In this document: positions 40,781 to 47,415 of the stretch, in pieces
Layout: the number at the start of each line of letters is the position of its first letter
Position numbering within the stretch: position 1 is the first letter of the stretch
DNA from: an uncultured Eubacteriales bacterium
GTDB lineage: Bacteria; Bacillota; Clostridia; Lachnospirales; Lachnospiraceae
Reading direction: 5' to 3'
Length of the DNA: 58,317 bases
NCBI GenBank assembly: GCA_951800645.1
Contig: CATOIK010000016.1
Location: forward strand, 1 to 58,317
Notes under the pieces: model-generated
Seen by the model: only the letters and a program-made list of their open reading frames with translations
Told to the model about the DNA's origin: nothing
Databases searched by the model: none
Made by a program: the position numbers and the translations under genes

Positions 40781-40850
40781 GTCCATGTAGCTCAGCTGGA
40801 TAGAGCACACGCCTCCTAAGCGGCAGATTGTTCGATTCCTTCGAGCCTTG
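40781..40850 (+). pseudogene. Degenerate tRNA-Arg(CCU)-like sequence, copy 2
   Basis: The 5' half (GTCCATGTAGCTCAGCTGG to the anticodon CCT) is almost identical to the intact copy 3. The 3' half (GCAGATTGTTCGATTCC) is unrelated to copy 3 and leaves no good T stem or acceptor stem. Confidence 0.65.
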
Positions 40851-40873
40851 AAAATTGCATAAAACTTATAAAT

Positions 40874-40950
40874 GTCTCAGTAGCTCAGCTGGATAGAGCA
40901 CACGCCTCCTAAGCGTGGGGTCGGAGGTTCAAATCCTCTCTGGGACGCCA
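40874..40950 (+). tRNA. tRNA-Arg(CCU)
   Basis: Complete cloverleaf: acceptor GTCTCAG/CTGGGAC, D arm GCTCAGCTGGATAGAGC, anticodon arm CACGC-CTCCTAA-GCGTG with anticodon CCT (reads AGG), T arm GGAGG-TTCAAAT-CCTCT, discriminator G and encoded CCA. A tyrosine integrase lies just downstream, so this is the likely integration target. Confidence 0.95.
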
Positions 40951-40958
40951 GAAAGCAC

Positions 40959-40997
40959 CGCTGCAAGCCTTTTTTCGGGGTTTGCAGCGTTTTTTTG
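40959..40997 (+). terminator. Terminator after tRNA-Arg
   Basis: CGCTGCAAGCC/GGTTTGCAGCG (one G-U) followed by seven T. Confidence 0.9.
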
Positions 40998-41006
40998 TTC
41001 CTCCTT

Positions 41007-41044
41007 CTCCCGGTAATTTCACTTCCGTTACCGGGAGATTTTTA
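41007..41044. terminator. Second terminator between tRNA-Arg and the integrase
   Basis: Perfect 10-bp arms CTCCCGGTAA/TTACCGGGAG, followed by ATTTTTAT. It may insulate the tRNA and the integrase gene from each other. Confidence 0.85.
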
Positions 41045-41062
41045 TGCGCCGCATGATGTATA

Positions 41063-41123
41063 TTTGCTAATTGGACTCGAACGCTTTTCAGAAATTTGCT
41101 AAGAAAATTCTGCGTTTTGCTAA
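41063..41123. repeat. Three direct repeats TTTGCTAA at the element end
   Basis: TTTGCTAA occurs at 41063-41070, 41095-41102 and 41116-41123, between the tRNA-Arg locus and the integrase stop codon. They could be arm-type integrase binding sites. Confidence 0.5.
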
Positions 41124-41137
41124 TTCGATTTTTCGGA

Positions 41138-42532
41138 TCACTTTGCCGGGGCTTGCGCCGCTATCAGGGCTGCGAGCGCACTTGCCAGCTCCGGCGACTT
41201 TTGAAGCTGCTCCACAAGGCTTTCAAGATCCAGGGTCGCAGGCTCCGATTTTACCGGTTCTTCCGGTGGACGGACATTGCGAAGATCAGGCTTGGCATAG
41301 AAGGCTGTCTCGAATTTCTGAGCATTGACCTTTCTATCCTCGTCCAGAATGTGAGCATAGATACTGGTTATCATGTCGATCTCGGCATGGCCCGTATCGC
41401 CCTGGGTGGCTTTCAGATCGCCGTGGTTGAGTTTCAGTTTGTAGGTGGTACTGGAATGACGGAGAGAATGAAAGACCACCTTCGGCAGCCCTGCGTCCTC
41501 ACGGAGCTTTGCAAATTCTTTGAGGATGATACGACCCTCGCAGGGCCGTCCATTGGGAAGTGCCACAACCAGATCGAAGTCCTGATACTCGTCGCCCAGG
41601 AAACCTTTCAGTTCGTCCTGGGATTTCTTCCATTCCCGCAGAATGTAGGCCAGCGTTTTCGGCAGCCACACCTTACGGATGCTGGAATCGGTTTTCGGTT
41701 TTTTCAGAATAATTCTTGTGCTGGTGTTCGGCATGAGCGGGGTGAAGATGTAATAGATATCCTTCTCGCCCAGCGTTTCAATCGCCCGTTTGGAAGCTCT
41801 CGTCAGCTCCTTGTCGATGTAGACATAGGCATTATCCGCCGCAATATCTTCATCGGAAATATGGACGTTCTCCCAGGTCAGCCCCAGGATTTCACCCATA
41901 CGCAGAGAGCAGGCGAAGGAAAGGTTCATTGCCACATAGAGTTTGCTGTCCGTGCATTTGTCCAGAGCAAGACGGATCATATCCGCTGTCCAGATATCCC
42001 GTTTCGCATACTCCGTTTTCGGGAGGATCACATTGTCAAAGGGGTTTCTTGCAATGATTTCCCATCGTACCGCCTGCTTAAACGCACACCGCAGGAGCTT
42101 GATGATCTTTTCAATGGTCTTGTCACTGACATAAGTGGTAACGGCCTTTCGGGTTTTGGTAGACACCGACTTGGTTTTCTGCAAGGTCTGGATATAACCG
42201 TCAACCGCACGGGGAGTAACCGCCTGTACCTCCATATCACCGATGATCGGATTGATATAGTTGGCAATCAGCGCTGTTTGGCTGTCATACATAGATACGC
42301 CCCATTTCTTTTCTCCGTAAAGAGATACGAAGTCATAAAGGAACTCGGTGATCGTCTGATTGCTTGGCGGGAGAAAAGTTCCCGTGTGCTGCTGATTTTC
42401 GATTTCCGCCTTGCGCTTTAAGGCCTCTTTGTGGGTATGCCAGGTTTCCCACTTCTGTTTGGTTTCTCCGTTCTTGTCCACATAGTTGTAAACAACGGAA
42501 TAGTTTTTCTTTCGCTTGATAATAGATGCCAT
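41138..42532 (-). CDS. int: Tyrosine-type integrase of the mobile element
   Basis: 464 aa from ATG 42532 (AAGGAAG upstream). The N-terminal AP2-like/arm-binding part (about 1-55) starts IIKRKKNYSVVYNYVDKNGE, then a SAM-like core-binding domain. The catalytic set is visible: Arg211 in SLRMGE, His355/Arg358 in HSLRH, His382 in DTGHAE and nucleophile Tyr392 in SIYAHIL. A Pro/Ala-rich tail follows. It resembles Tn916-type integrases of Firmicutes elements. It sits next to tRNA-Arg, and the excisionase gene is just upstream. Confidence 0.95.
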   Translation of the reverse strand: MASIIKRKKNYSVVYNYVDKNGETKQKWETWHTHKEALKRKAEIENQQHTGTFLPPSNQTITEFLYDFVSLYGEKKWGVSMYDSQTALIANYINPIIGDMEVQAVTPRAVDGYIQTLQKTKSVSTKTRKAVTTYVSDKTIEKIIKLLRCAFKQAVRWEIIARNPFDNVILPKTEYAKRDIWTADMIRLALDKCTDSKLYVAMNLSFACSLRMGEILGLTWENVHISDEDIAADNAYVYIDKELTRASKRAIETLGEKDIYYIFTPLMPNTSTRIILKKPKTDSSIRKVWLPKTLAYILREWKKSQDELKGFLGDEYQDFDLVVALPNGRPCEGRIILKEFAKLREDAGLPKVVFHSLRHSSTTYKLKLNHGDLKATQGDTGHAEIDMITSIYAHILDEDRKVNAQKFETAFYAKPDLRNVRPPEEPVKSEPATLDLESLVEQLQKSPELASALAALIAAQAPAK

Positions 42533-42552
42533 ATCGTTCTTCCTTTCTTGGA

Positions 42553-42759
42553 TCACAGGTCGAGGGAGTCAAGCCACTCGTCAAATGACCGCTTGGAAAT
42601 GCGTATGGCGTTACCAATTCGCACGATTTTGAAGTGCCCTTCTTTTACAAGGATATATGCGGAAGTTCTTCCGATGCCCAGAATTTGAGCAATATCGTCA
42701 ACCGTATACGTCCTTCTTTCAGGGGTTTCTTTCTTCGTGCCGTTCCATGTTTGAGACAT
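42553..42759 (-). CDS. xis: Excisionase-type helix-turn-helix protein
   Basis: 68 aa. The HTH_17 pattern is YTVDDIAQILGIGRTSAYIL followed by FKIVRIGNAIRISKRSFDEWL. Such proteins direct the integrase toward excision. RBS AGGGGG is 5 nt upstream. It lies 20 bp before int on the same strand. Confidence 0.88.
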   Translation of the reverse strand: MSQTWNGTKKETPERRTYTVDDIAQILGIGRTSAYILVKEGHFKIVRIGNAIRISKRSFDEWLDSLDL

Positions 42760-42771
42760 GAGAACCCCCTT

Positions 42772-42828
42772 TCAGTTATGAAAAGGAACAGCACGAATAT
42801 GTGTGGGTAATATAACTTCCACCATCAT
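42772..42828 (-). other. Possible 18-codon leader ORF inside a hairpin upstream of xis
   Basis: The minus strand reads ATG for MMVEVILPTHIRAVPFHN and stops 12 nt before the xis start codon. The stem GGAACAGCACG/CGTGCTGCTCC (42785-42844) covers it. Its RBS spacing is long, so translation is uncertain. Confidence 0.3.
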
Positions 42829-42845
42829 TTTACCGTGCTGCTCCA

Positions 42846-43263
42846 TGTTTGTCTGCTGCTAATTGAAAAGTTTACGATCTATCCATAAACTTTCAAAAAG
42901 GAAAAGTAGGCTTACGGACGGCTGTTGGCACAGCTCCACGGGAGTCTAACCCCGGCCCATGCTGATGGGTGCGGCGCACAATGCTTTGTGGGCGTTCAAT
43001 GCGCGAGTATCTTTAACACTGCCCGTGTGTCATCGCCCACAAGCTGCCACGCTTGCTTTGCGGCTTGGTGTGGATCGCTCGCTCCCATGAGGGAGGTCAT
43101 GGCGCACCGGCCGTATGGCTCGGCACAAACAGGAATGTATCCGTTTGCCTTATACTGCGGCGTTGGCCTCCCAACGGGCTTTCTTTGTCAAGGTGCTGCC
43201 TCTGGCCACGAAAGAGAGGAAACAGGGAAAGGGTAAGCTGTTTTCGCTTTCAGACCGGGCTTG
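42846..43263. other. GC-rich, gene-free stretch with internal inverted repeats
   Basis: Between the HTH gene and xis. It contains perfect arms TTGTGGGCG (42986-42994) and CGCCCACAA (43034-43042) and several smaller stems. Plus-strand reading frames here have unusual Cys/His-rich composition and no RBS, so I do not call them genes. It could be a long structured leader of xis-int or a separate RNA. Confidence 0.4.
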
Positions 43264-43497
43264 TCAACTCATGCTGACAATGGAATGAATGAGCTTGATC
43301 TCCAATCGGCGCTTCATGTATTCGTCCACCCGAACATGGGGCTGGCCGTCAGGATCGTAAAGTGTCCGGGTGCAGAGCTTGTTGATATAGCCCTCATAGT
43401 ACCGAAGCACCTGATCCACAGCCTGGGAATCCCCATCACGGGCGGCGTCGATCACCGAAAGAGGAAGAAGCTCCTTGCTCTTGTATGTAGGCTTCAT
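43264..43497 (-). CDS. Helix-turn-helix regulator of conjugative-element type (HTH_16)
   Basis: 77 aa from ATG 43497 with GGGAGG about 11 nt upstream. MKPTYKSKELLPLSVIDAAR opens it, with DGDSQAVDQVLRYYEGYINKL following, as in the HTH_16 small proteins of Tn916-like elements. It starts 8 bp after the sigma-factor-like gene. It probably belongs to the regulatory operon controlling xis/int and transfer. Confidence 0.82.
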   Translation of the reverse strand: MKPTYKSKELLPLSVIDAARDGDSQAVDQVLRYYEGYINKLCTRTLYDPDGQPHVRVDEYMKRRLEIKLIHSIVSMS

Positions 43498-43504
43498 CGT
43501 TTCT

Positions 43505-43939
43505 TTAACCTCCCTTCGGCATGAGTGCAGCCAATTTGATCCGCAGCTCATTGAGTGATTTTGCCCGTCGCCGCTGCACGGCGCTGCGGGACATTCCCAC
43601 AAGGCGGCCGACCTCCTGATCTGGCAGGTCCAGAACAAAATGCAGGATCAAAATACTCTGCTCCTGAACGGACAAACCGGCGAAGGCATCAGCCACAAGC
43701 TCATTTTCAATATGTAGGTCATACCCGTGGGACGAGAATGTAAATCTGTCACTGGGGTAATGATCTACAACGCAGAGCTTGTCCATCTCCATTTGCGGAA
43801 GGTCGCTGAATGACAGTTCCCTGTCACGGCGTCTTTGCATTTCCCGGAGGTAGTCGATTGCCTCATGGTAGAGTACCAGCTTGCAGTAAGCATCGAACTG
43901 GCACCGCTCGCCATAGTCATTGCGGGGGATCATATCCAT
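43505..43939 (-). CDS. Sigma-70-like (region 4) regulator of the element
   Basis: 144 aa. The C-terminal half is a sigma region 4 HTH: LSVQEQSILILHFVLDLPDQEVGRLVGMSRSAVQRRRAKSLNELR (about 92-136). The N-terminal half has DAYCKLVLYHEAIDYLREMQRRRDRE. It matches the Orf7-like sigma factor of Tn916-family elements, which activates the xis/int region. The leader upstream (43940-44480) carries terminators and a leader peptide. Confidence 0.85.
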   Translation of the reverse strand: MDMIPRNDYGERCQFDAYCKLVLYHEAIDYLREMQRRRDRELSFSDLPQMEMDKLCVVDHYPSDRFTFSSHGYDLHIENELVADAFAGLSVQEQSILILHFVLDLPDQEVGRLVGMSRSAVQRRRAKSLNELRIKLAALMPKGG

Positions 43940-44089
43940 CTTTTCACCCCCTTTCCTGGGGGAATGAGGTGGGTTTCTCCCTTTCCGCTAACAAGGCGAA
44001 CGCAAAGCCGCTCGCTACCCGCTAAAAGCCTCCTTTTTGAAAATTTCTTAAAAAATTTTTTCGAGGCGGGTTTGTCCTCGGAAAACAGC

Positions 44090-44128
44090 AAAAAGCGCCC
44101 AGCAAGTCGCAACGGACCTGCTGGGCGC
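44090..44128 (-). terminator. Terminator in the leader of the sigma-like gene
   Basis: On the minus strand GCGCCCAGCA/TGCTGGGCGC is followed by TTTTT. It is about 150 bp upstream of the sigma-like gene, so read-through is needed for its expression. Confidence 0.75.
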
Positions 44129-44201
44129 AGAAGTGTTTTATAAAGAAGAGTGCTTACATGGTATAGTTCATATCCAAAGCCGGACGACTCCGACGGAGGG
44201 G

Positions 44202-44258
44202 CTACGCTTTTTTTAACTGGTGCAGATCATGGATACTGCGGAAAAGAGAAAAGGACAC
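44202..44258 (-). CDS. Putative leader peptide (18 aa)
   Basis: GTG start with GAGGAGGT 7 nt upstream. It encodes MSFSLFRSIHDLHQLKKA and stops at 44202. The start codon lies in the descending arm, and the RBS in the loop, of the 12-bp hairpin at 44251-44290. The terminator at 44090-44128 lies downstream. The layout fits a translation-controlled attenuator, as in leaders of resistance and transfer genes in Tn916-type elements. Confidence 0.6.
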   Translation of the reverse strand: MSFSLFRSIHDLHQLKKA

Positions 44259-44290
44259 GGCGATACCTCCTCGGAAACCGCCGTGTCCTT
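44251..44290 (-). promoter_or_regulatory. Hairpin sequestering the leader-peptide RBS
   Basis: Perfect 12-bp arms AAGGACACGGCG/CGCCGTGTCCTT. The loop contains the GAGGAGG Shine-Dalgarno and the minus-strand 3' arm contains the GTG start codon. Confidence 0.65.
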
Positions 44291-44344
44291 AAAAAAGGGC
44301 GACTTTAACACACCCTCCGTAAATCCAATTTTTTCATAAGGAAA

Positions 44345-44380
44345 ACGGCGGCCTGAAATGTGATGTTTCAAAACCGCCGT
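44345..44380. repeat. Nested hairpin in the regulatory leader
   Basis: ACGGCGG/CCGCCGT surrounds an inner stem TGAAA/TTTCA. It is one of four hairpins lined up between 44090 and 44483. Confidence 0.5.
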
Positions 44381-44445
44381 CCTGCGCCGCAAGGCCGATC
44401 TTAACGGTCTTGTAGTGTGGTTGAAAGAATATTAAACAAAGAGAA

Positions 44446-44483
44446 CCGATAATCCGTGCGCCTGCTGGCTAACGGGTTATCGG
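44446..44483 (-). terminator. Terminator of the transglutaminase-KTR operon
   Basis: CCGATAATCCG/CGGGTTATCGG (one G-U) overlaps the stop codon of the KTR gene. On the minus strand a T-rich tract TTCTCTTTG follows. Confidence 0.65.
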
Positions 44484-44665
44484 CTCTGCGTCTTTGCGTC
44501 TGGCTCTATGATAACAAATGTATGTAATTCTTTTACACTGATTAGCGTTTCCTGTTTGCACTTTGGGCAAAACAGCGGGAAGTTATCAAGTATTGTATCT
44601 TCTCGTATTTTCAATCTTGTTTTATTTTTGCAGACAGGGCATAATATCCATTCAGTTTCTATCAT
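44477..44665 (-). CDS. Cysteine-rich KTR domain protein
   Basis: 62 aa from ATG 44665 (GAGGG upstream). Two Cys pairs form a zinc-ribbon-like layout: CPVC...CPKC. It contains NKTRLKIREDT and ends EPDAKTQSR, the hallmark of the Cys_rich_KTR family found in Firmicutes conjugative elements. It overlaps the transglutaminase gene's end. Function is unknown. Confidence 0.88.
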   Translation of the reverse strand: MIETEWILCPVCKNKTRLKIREDTILDNFPLFCPKCKQETLISVKELHTFVIIEPDAKTQSR

Positions 44666-44666
44666 A

Positions 44667-45377
44667 CTATCCCTCAAAACGATTCCTTATCTTTGCCACA
44701 TTGTAATTCATTATCTTTCTACCAAAATGCACATACATAAAATTCTTTACTTTTGACCAATGTTGGCTGTGTTTTGCGAAAAATTCATCAGGACTTGAAA
44801 ATATCCCAAAATCAGTTACAACAGCAGCACTCTGAACATAAGTATTATTGCCAACCCAATCTATTGAGAGATTTTCAAAATCATCCGTAGCAATAGCATA
44901 ACGCCTAAATTCTTTGCTGATATTGGGGTACATCGCCTTGACAGCGCCAAAATATCTTTTGTCGGTAATAACTCCCTCTAAAGCCAACCACTGCCCATTA
45001 TAATAAACCTCTGCCCAAGTGTGAATAATTCTGGATGGCGCAAGGACTGAAATCCATGCGGTAGTCGCTCCGCGTTGAAAATCTTTTGATACTTCAAATC
45101 CATGAATACGACAAGGGATGCCTACCCCTCGTAATAATGCCATTAAGAGTGTAGCTTTTGTATTGCATTGTCCATATCCATCTAATAAAACTTGTTCCGC
45201 AGTTAAAGTATCAGAATTGTTGTAACCAAAAAGTATTTCGTTTTGCACGAAGTCATATATGGATTTAATTTTGTCATACTGATTTAGCTTATTCCACTTG
45301 CTAGTATGGATAAGATCCTGTATGAGATTTGAACTATAATTCAGTATCTTCGTTTCGGTCAAAAATTCTTCATTCAT
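44667..45377 (-). CDS. Transglutaminase-like domain protein
   Basis: 236 aa. The papain-like core has Cys71 in DGYGQCNTKATLLMALLRGVGIP and His119 in RIIHTWAEVYYNGQWLALEGV; the third catalytic position may be Glu134 where Asp is usual. There is no signal peptide, so it is probably cytosolic. It may act as a peptidase or amidase. Its AT-rich codon use differs from the element backbone, indicating cargo. It is followed by the KTR gene and preceded by the AraC regulator. Confidence 0.8.
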   Translation of the reverse strand: MNEEFLTETKILNYSSNLIQDLIHTSKWNKLNQYDKIKSIYDFVQNEILFGYNNSDTLTAEQVLLDGYGQCNTKATLLMALLRGVGIPCRIHGFEVSKDFQRGATTAWISVLAPSRIIHTWAEVYYNGQWLALEGVITDKRYFGAVKAMYPNISKEFRRYAIATDDFENLSIDWVGNNTYVQSAAVVTDFGIFSSPDEFFAKHSQHWSKVKNFMYVHFGRKIMNYNVAKIRNRFEG

Positions 45378-45412
45378 AATTAAGTCCTCCTGCTGACTTA
45401 ACTATAAAGGAT

Positions 45413-46168
45413 TCACGCGTGAAATACTTTCAAAAATACGCTATTCTTCAAAGAAAGACTTGCAGGCATCCCCATCATTCTTTTTGTGACAGCGGCAAAA
45501 TGCGAGGGGGTATCAAAGTCTGCAAGCATTGATGCTTCTGTGATATTTTTGCCATTTAACAATGCAAGGAATGCTTTTTGCATTTGGTGCAGTTGTATAT
45601 AACTTTTTAATGGTATTCCTACCTGTTCCCTAAATAAATGCGATAGTCTACTCGAAGATAACGAAACCATATTTGCGAATGAAGAAATAGAATGTTCATC
45701 ACAGCTGCAATTCTCAATATGGTGTAGCAATTCTCTAATTCTATCATCAAACTGCCTATCATTTTCAATTATCCCCAAGAAGTGATATAGCGTTTGCATA
45801 AAAGCTCTGTATATTTCAAGGTCATCGCTATGTAAAAGATTATATCCATGTTCCACCACATCATTTCGACTGGTGGTATCGAAAATACAATACTCATTCT
45901 CTCCCATGATTACGCGTAGCTGTTCAGCAAAATCAGAAGTAGGCTCAATAATTATTGATATGTGCAAACGATTTCCTGTTGAAAAGCTGTGGCAAATATT
46001 TTGATTTATCAAAATGCAATTACAGTTCAACATTTTCTCAGAAACATCGATGTTCAAATCTTTTTCCAGCCCGAGAAAAAGTTGCATTGCGTAATGCTTA
46101 TGCTCAACTGCTTCAATCTGATCTGTAAGTATTGTTATTTTGTCTTTATCCCAATAAATCTTGTTCAT
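45413..46168 (-). CDS. AraC-family transcriptional regulator
   Basis: 251 aa from ATG 46168 with AGGAG upstream. The N-terminal part is cupin-like. The C-terminal AraC HTH pair has SISSFANMVSLSSSRLSHLFREQVGIPLKSYIQLHQMQKA and then NITEASMLADFDTPSHFAAVTKRMMGMPAS. It probably controls the adjacent transglutaminase gene. Its start overlaps the stop of the HTH gene upstream (ATGA). Confidence 0.88.
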   Translation of the reverse strand: MNKIYWDKDKITILTDQIEAVEHKHYAMQLFLGLEKDLNIDVSEKMLNCNCILINQNICHSFSTGNRLHISIIIEPTSDFAEQLRVIMGENEYCIFDTTSRNDVVEHGYNLLHSDDLEIYRAFMQTLYHFLGIIENDRQFDDRIRELLHHIENCSCDEHSISSFANMVSLSSSRLSHLFREQVGIPLKSYIQLHQMQKAFLALLNGKNITEASMLADFDTPSHFAAVTKRMMGMPASLSLKNSVFLKVFHA

Positions 46169-46365
46169 ATTGTTTGCTTCTCCTGTAAACTCTTGTTTTC
46201 TTTCCGCCTGTTGTCCGCCGGCTTTTCCGCGTCCTTTGGTATCAACCACATACGGCTGAATTTTGCAACACCCGGTATTCGGTTTTCTTCGCACAGCTTT
46301 TGAACCCGTCGTTCGGAAATGCCCCACTTTTTTGCCGCTTCTGGGGCAGAGATATATTCAAGCAT
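46165..46365 (-). CDS. Small helix-turn-helix DNA-binding protein
   Basis: 66 aa from ATG 46365 with GGGAGG 8 nt upstream. EYISAPEAAKKWGISERRVQKLCEENRIPGVAKF is a MerR/excisionase-like HTH followed by the wing WLIPKDAEKP. It is translationally coupled to the AraC gene. Confidence 0.82.
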   Translation of the reverse strand: MLEYISAPEAAKKWGISERRVQKLCEENRIPGVAKFSRMWLIPKDAEKPADNRRKENKSLQEKQTI

Positions 46366-46433
46366 TTTGCTATCCTCCCGTAAAAAATCCTTTGTCATTA
46401 TTATATACGGTTAGCCGAATGATAGCAATACCG

Positions 46434-46500
46434 AGATATGAAATATAAAGTGTAGGAAGAATAGATATCACATCATTCCATGTGCAGACTATGAAATATA
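46434..46500. repeat. Direct repeat ATGAAATATA in the divergent intergenic region
   Basis: ATGAAATATA occurs twice (near 46438 and 46490) between the minus-strand HTH/AraC operon and the plus-strand XRE gene. They may be binding sites for one of these regulators. Confidence 0.3.
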
Positions 46501-46522
46501 GAATGTATGTGGGTGATGTTGA

Positions 46523-46891
46523 ATGGCAAAAGTGAAAGACTGCCCTGGCTTTGAAACCTTCGGTGCGGATGTAAAAGAAGCACGGAAGGCGAAGAACCTT
46601 GCACGAAAAGATTTAGCTGAAAAGGTGAATATTGATACCAGGTATCTTGCCAACATCGAAAACGAGGGCACGATCCCAAGCTTGCCGGTCATTATTCAGC
46701 TTGTAAAAATCTGCGGCCTGCCGATGGAGAGATATTTCAATCCAGAGGTCATGCGAGAGGAAAGCGAGCTGCGCCAGCGGGTCGGACAGAAGTTAAAGCT
46801 CTGCCCGGAACAGTATTTGCCTATCGTGGAGGGTGCCATTGACGGGGCCTTAAAAATTGAAAAGCCGAATGAAGAAACGGAGGGTGTCTGA
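46523..46891 (+). CDS. XRE-family transcriptional regulator
   Basis: 122 aa. The HTH is VKEARKAKNLARKDLAEKVNIDTRYLANIENEGTIPSLPVIIQL (about 17-60). The C-terminus is EYLPIVEGAIDGALKIE-like. It sits upstream of the oriT/mobC/relaxase genes and may repress transfer. Confidence 0.88.
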   Translation: MAKVKDCPGFETFGADVKEARKAKNLARKDLAEKVNIDTRYLANIENEGTIPSLPVIIQLVKICGLPMERYFNPEVMREESELRQRVGQKLKLCPEQYLPIVEGAIDGALKIEKPNEETEGV

Positions 46892-46976
46892 ACATCCTCT
46901 GTTTTTCTTATTTTGTGGGCATTTTGGGGCTTCCGCAACGCTTTATAAGTAGGGATAAGATACGGTAGCAAGCACA

Positions 46977-47059
46977 GCAAGCGAGTACCCGCTTGCGAAT
47001 TTTGAGATTTTCAGGTCCCTTGCCCGAAAATTCAAAATTGCTTGTTGGGATAGTCCCAA
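46977..47059 (+). other. oriT: Candidate oriT
   Basis: Hairpin GCAAGCG/CGCTTGC (46977-46996); nested stem AATTTTGA+ATTTTC with GAAAAT+TCAAAATT (46998-47039); hairpin TTGGGA/TCCCAA (47045-47059). The cluster lies immediately upstream of mobC and the relaxase, where oriT is expected. Confidence 0.65.
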
Positions 47060-47085
47060 ACCCTTATAAAGAATGGAGGCGGCGC

Positions 47086-47415
47086 ATGGCAAATCGAAAA
47101 CGGAATATCCAAATGAAATTCTATGTTACGGAGGATGAAAAACGGCTCATAGACGAGAAAATGAGCCAGCTCCCCACACGCAGATATGGTGCCTACCTCC
47201 GAAAGATGGCGATTGACGGATATATCATCTATACGGACACCGCAGATATCAAGGCATTTATCAAAGAGCTTTCTGCCATCGGCCGGAACATCAACCAGAT
47301 CGCCAAGCGGATCAACGCCGGAGGTCCTGCGTATCAGGCCGACATGGACGAGATACGGGAAAGGCTGGACGAGATATGGCAGTTACAAAGACACATCCTA
47401 TCAAATCAACGCTGA
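47086..47415 (+). CDS. mobC: Mobilization protein MobC (relaxosome accessory)
   Basis: 109 aa from ATG 47086 with GGAGG 6 nt upstream. NIQMKFYVTEDEKRLIDEKMSQL is a ribbon-helix-helix-type start, and IGRNINQIAKRINAGG (about 65-80) is the MobC motif. It helps the relaxase at oriT. The relaxase gene starts 40 bp before its stop. Confidence 0.9.
   Translation: MANRKRNIQMKFYVTEDEKRLIDEKMSQLPTRRYGAYLRKMAIDGYIIYTDTADIKAFIKELSAIGRNINQIAKRINAGGPAYQADMDEIRERLDEIWQLQRHILSNQR

Noticed and set aside
40689..40850. Three-copy tRNA array as a CRISPR-like repeat
   Set aside because: The repeats are tRNA D and anticodon arms, with uneven spacing and no spacer structure.
41096..42421. Long plus-strand frame opposite the integrase
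   Set aside because: Shadow of the GC-rich integrase gene; no domain signature.
42925..43277. Open frames rich in Cys, His and Gly on the plus strand between xis and the HTH gene
   Set aside because: No RBS, odd composition, opposite strand to both neighbours, and overlapping frames; more likely a structured non-coding stretch.
43930..44112. 60-codon minus-strand frame before the sigma-like gene
   Set aside because: It starts inside the terminator hairpin, overlaps the sigma-like gene's start and lacks an RBS before its first codon.
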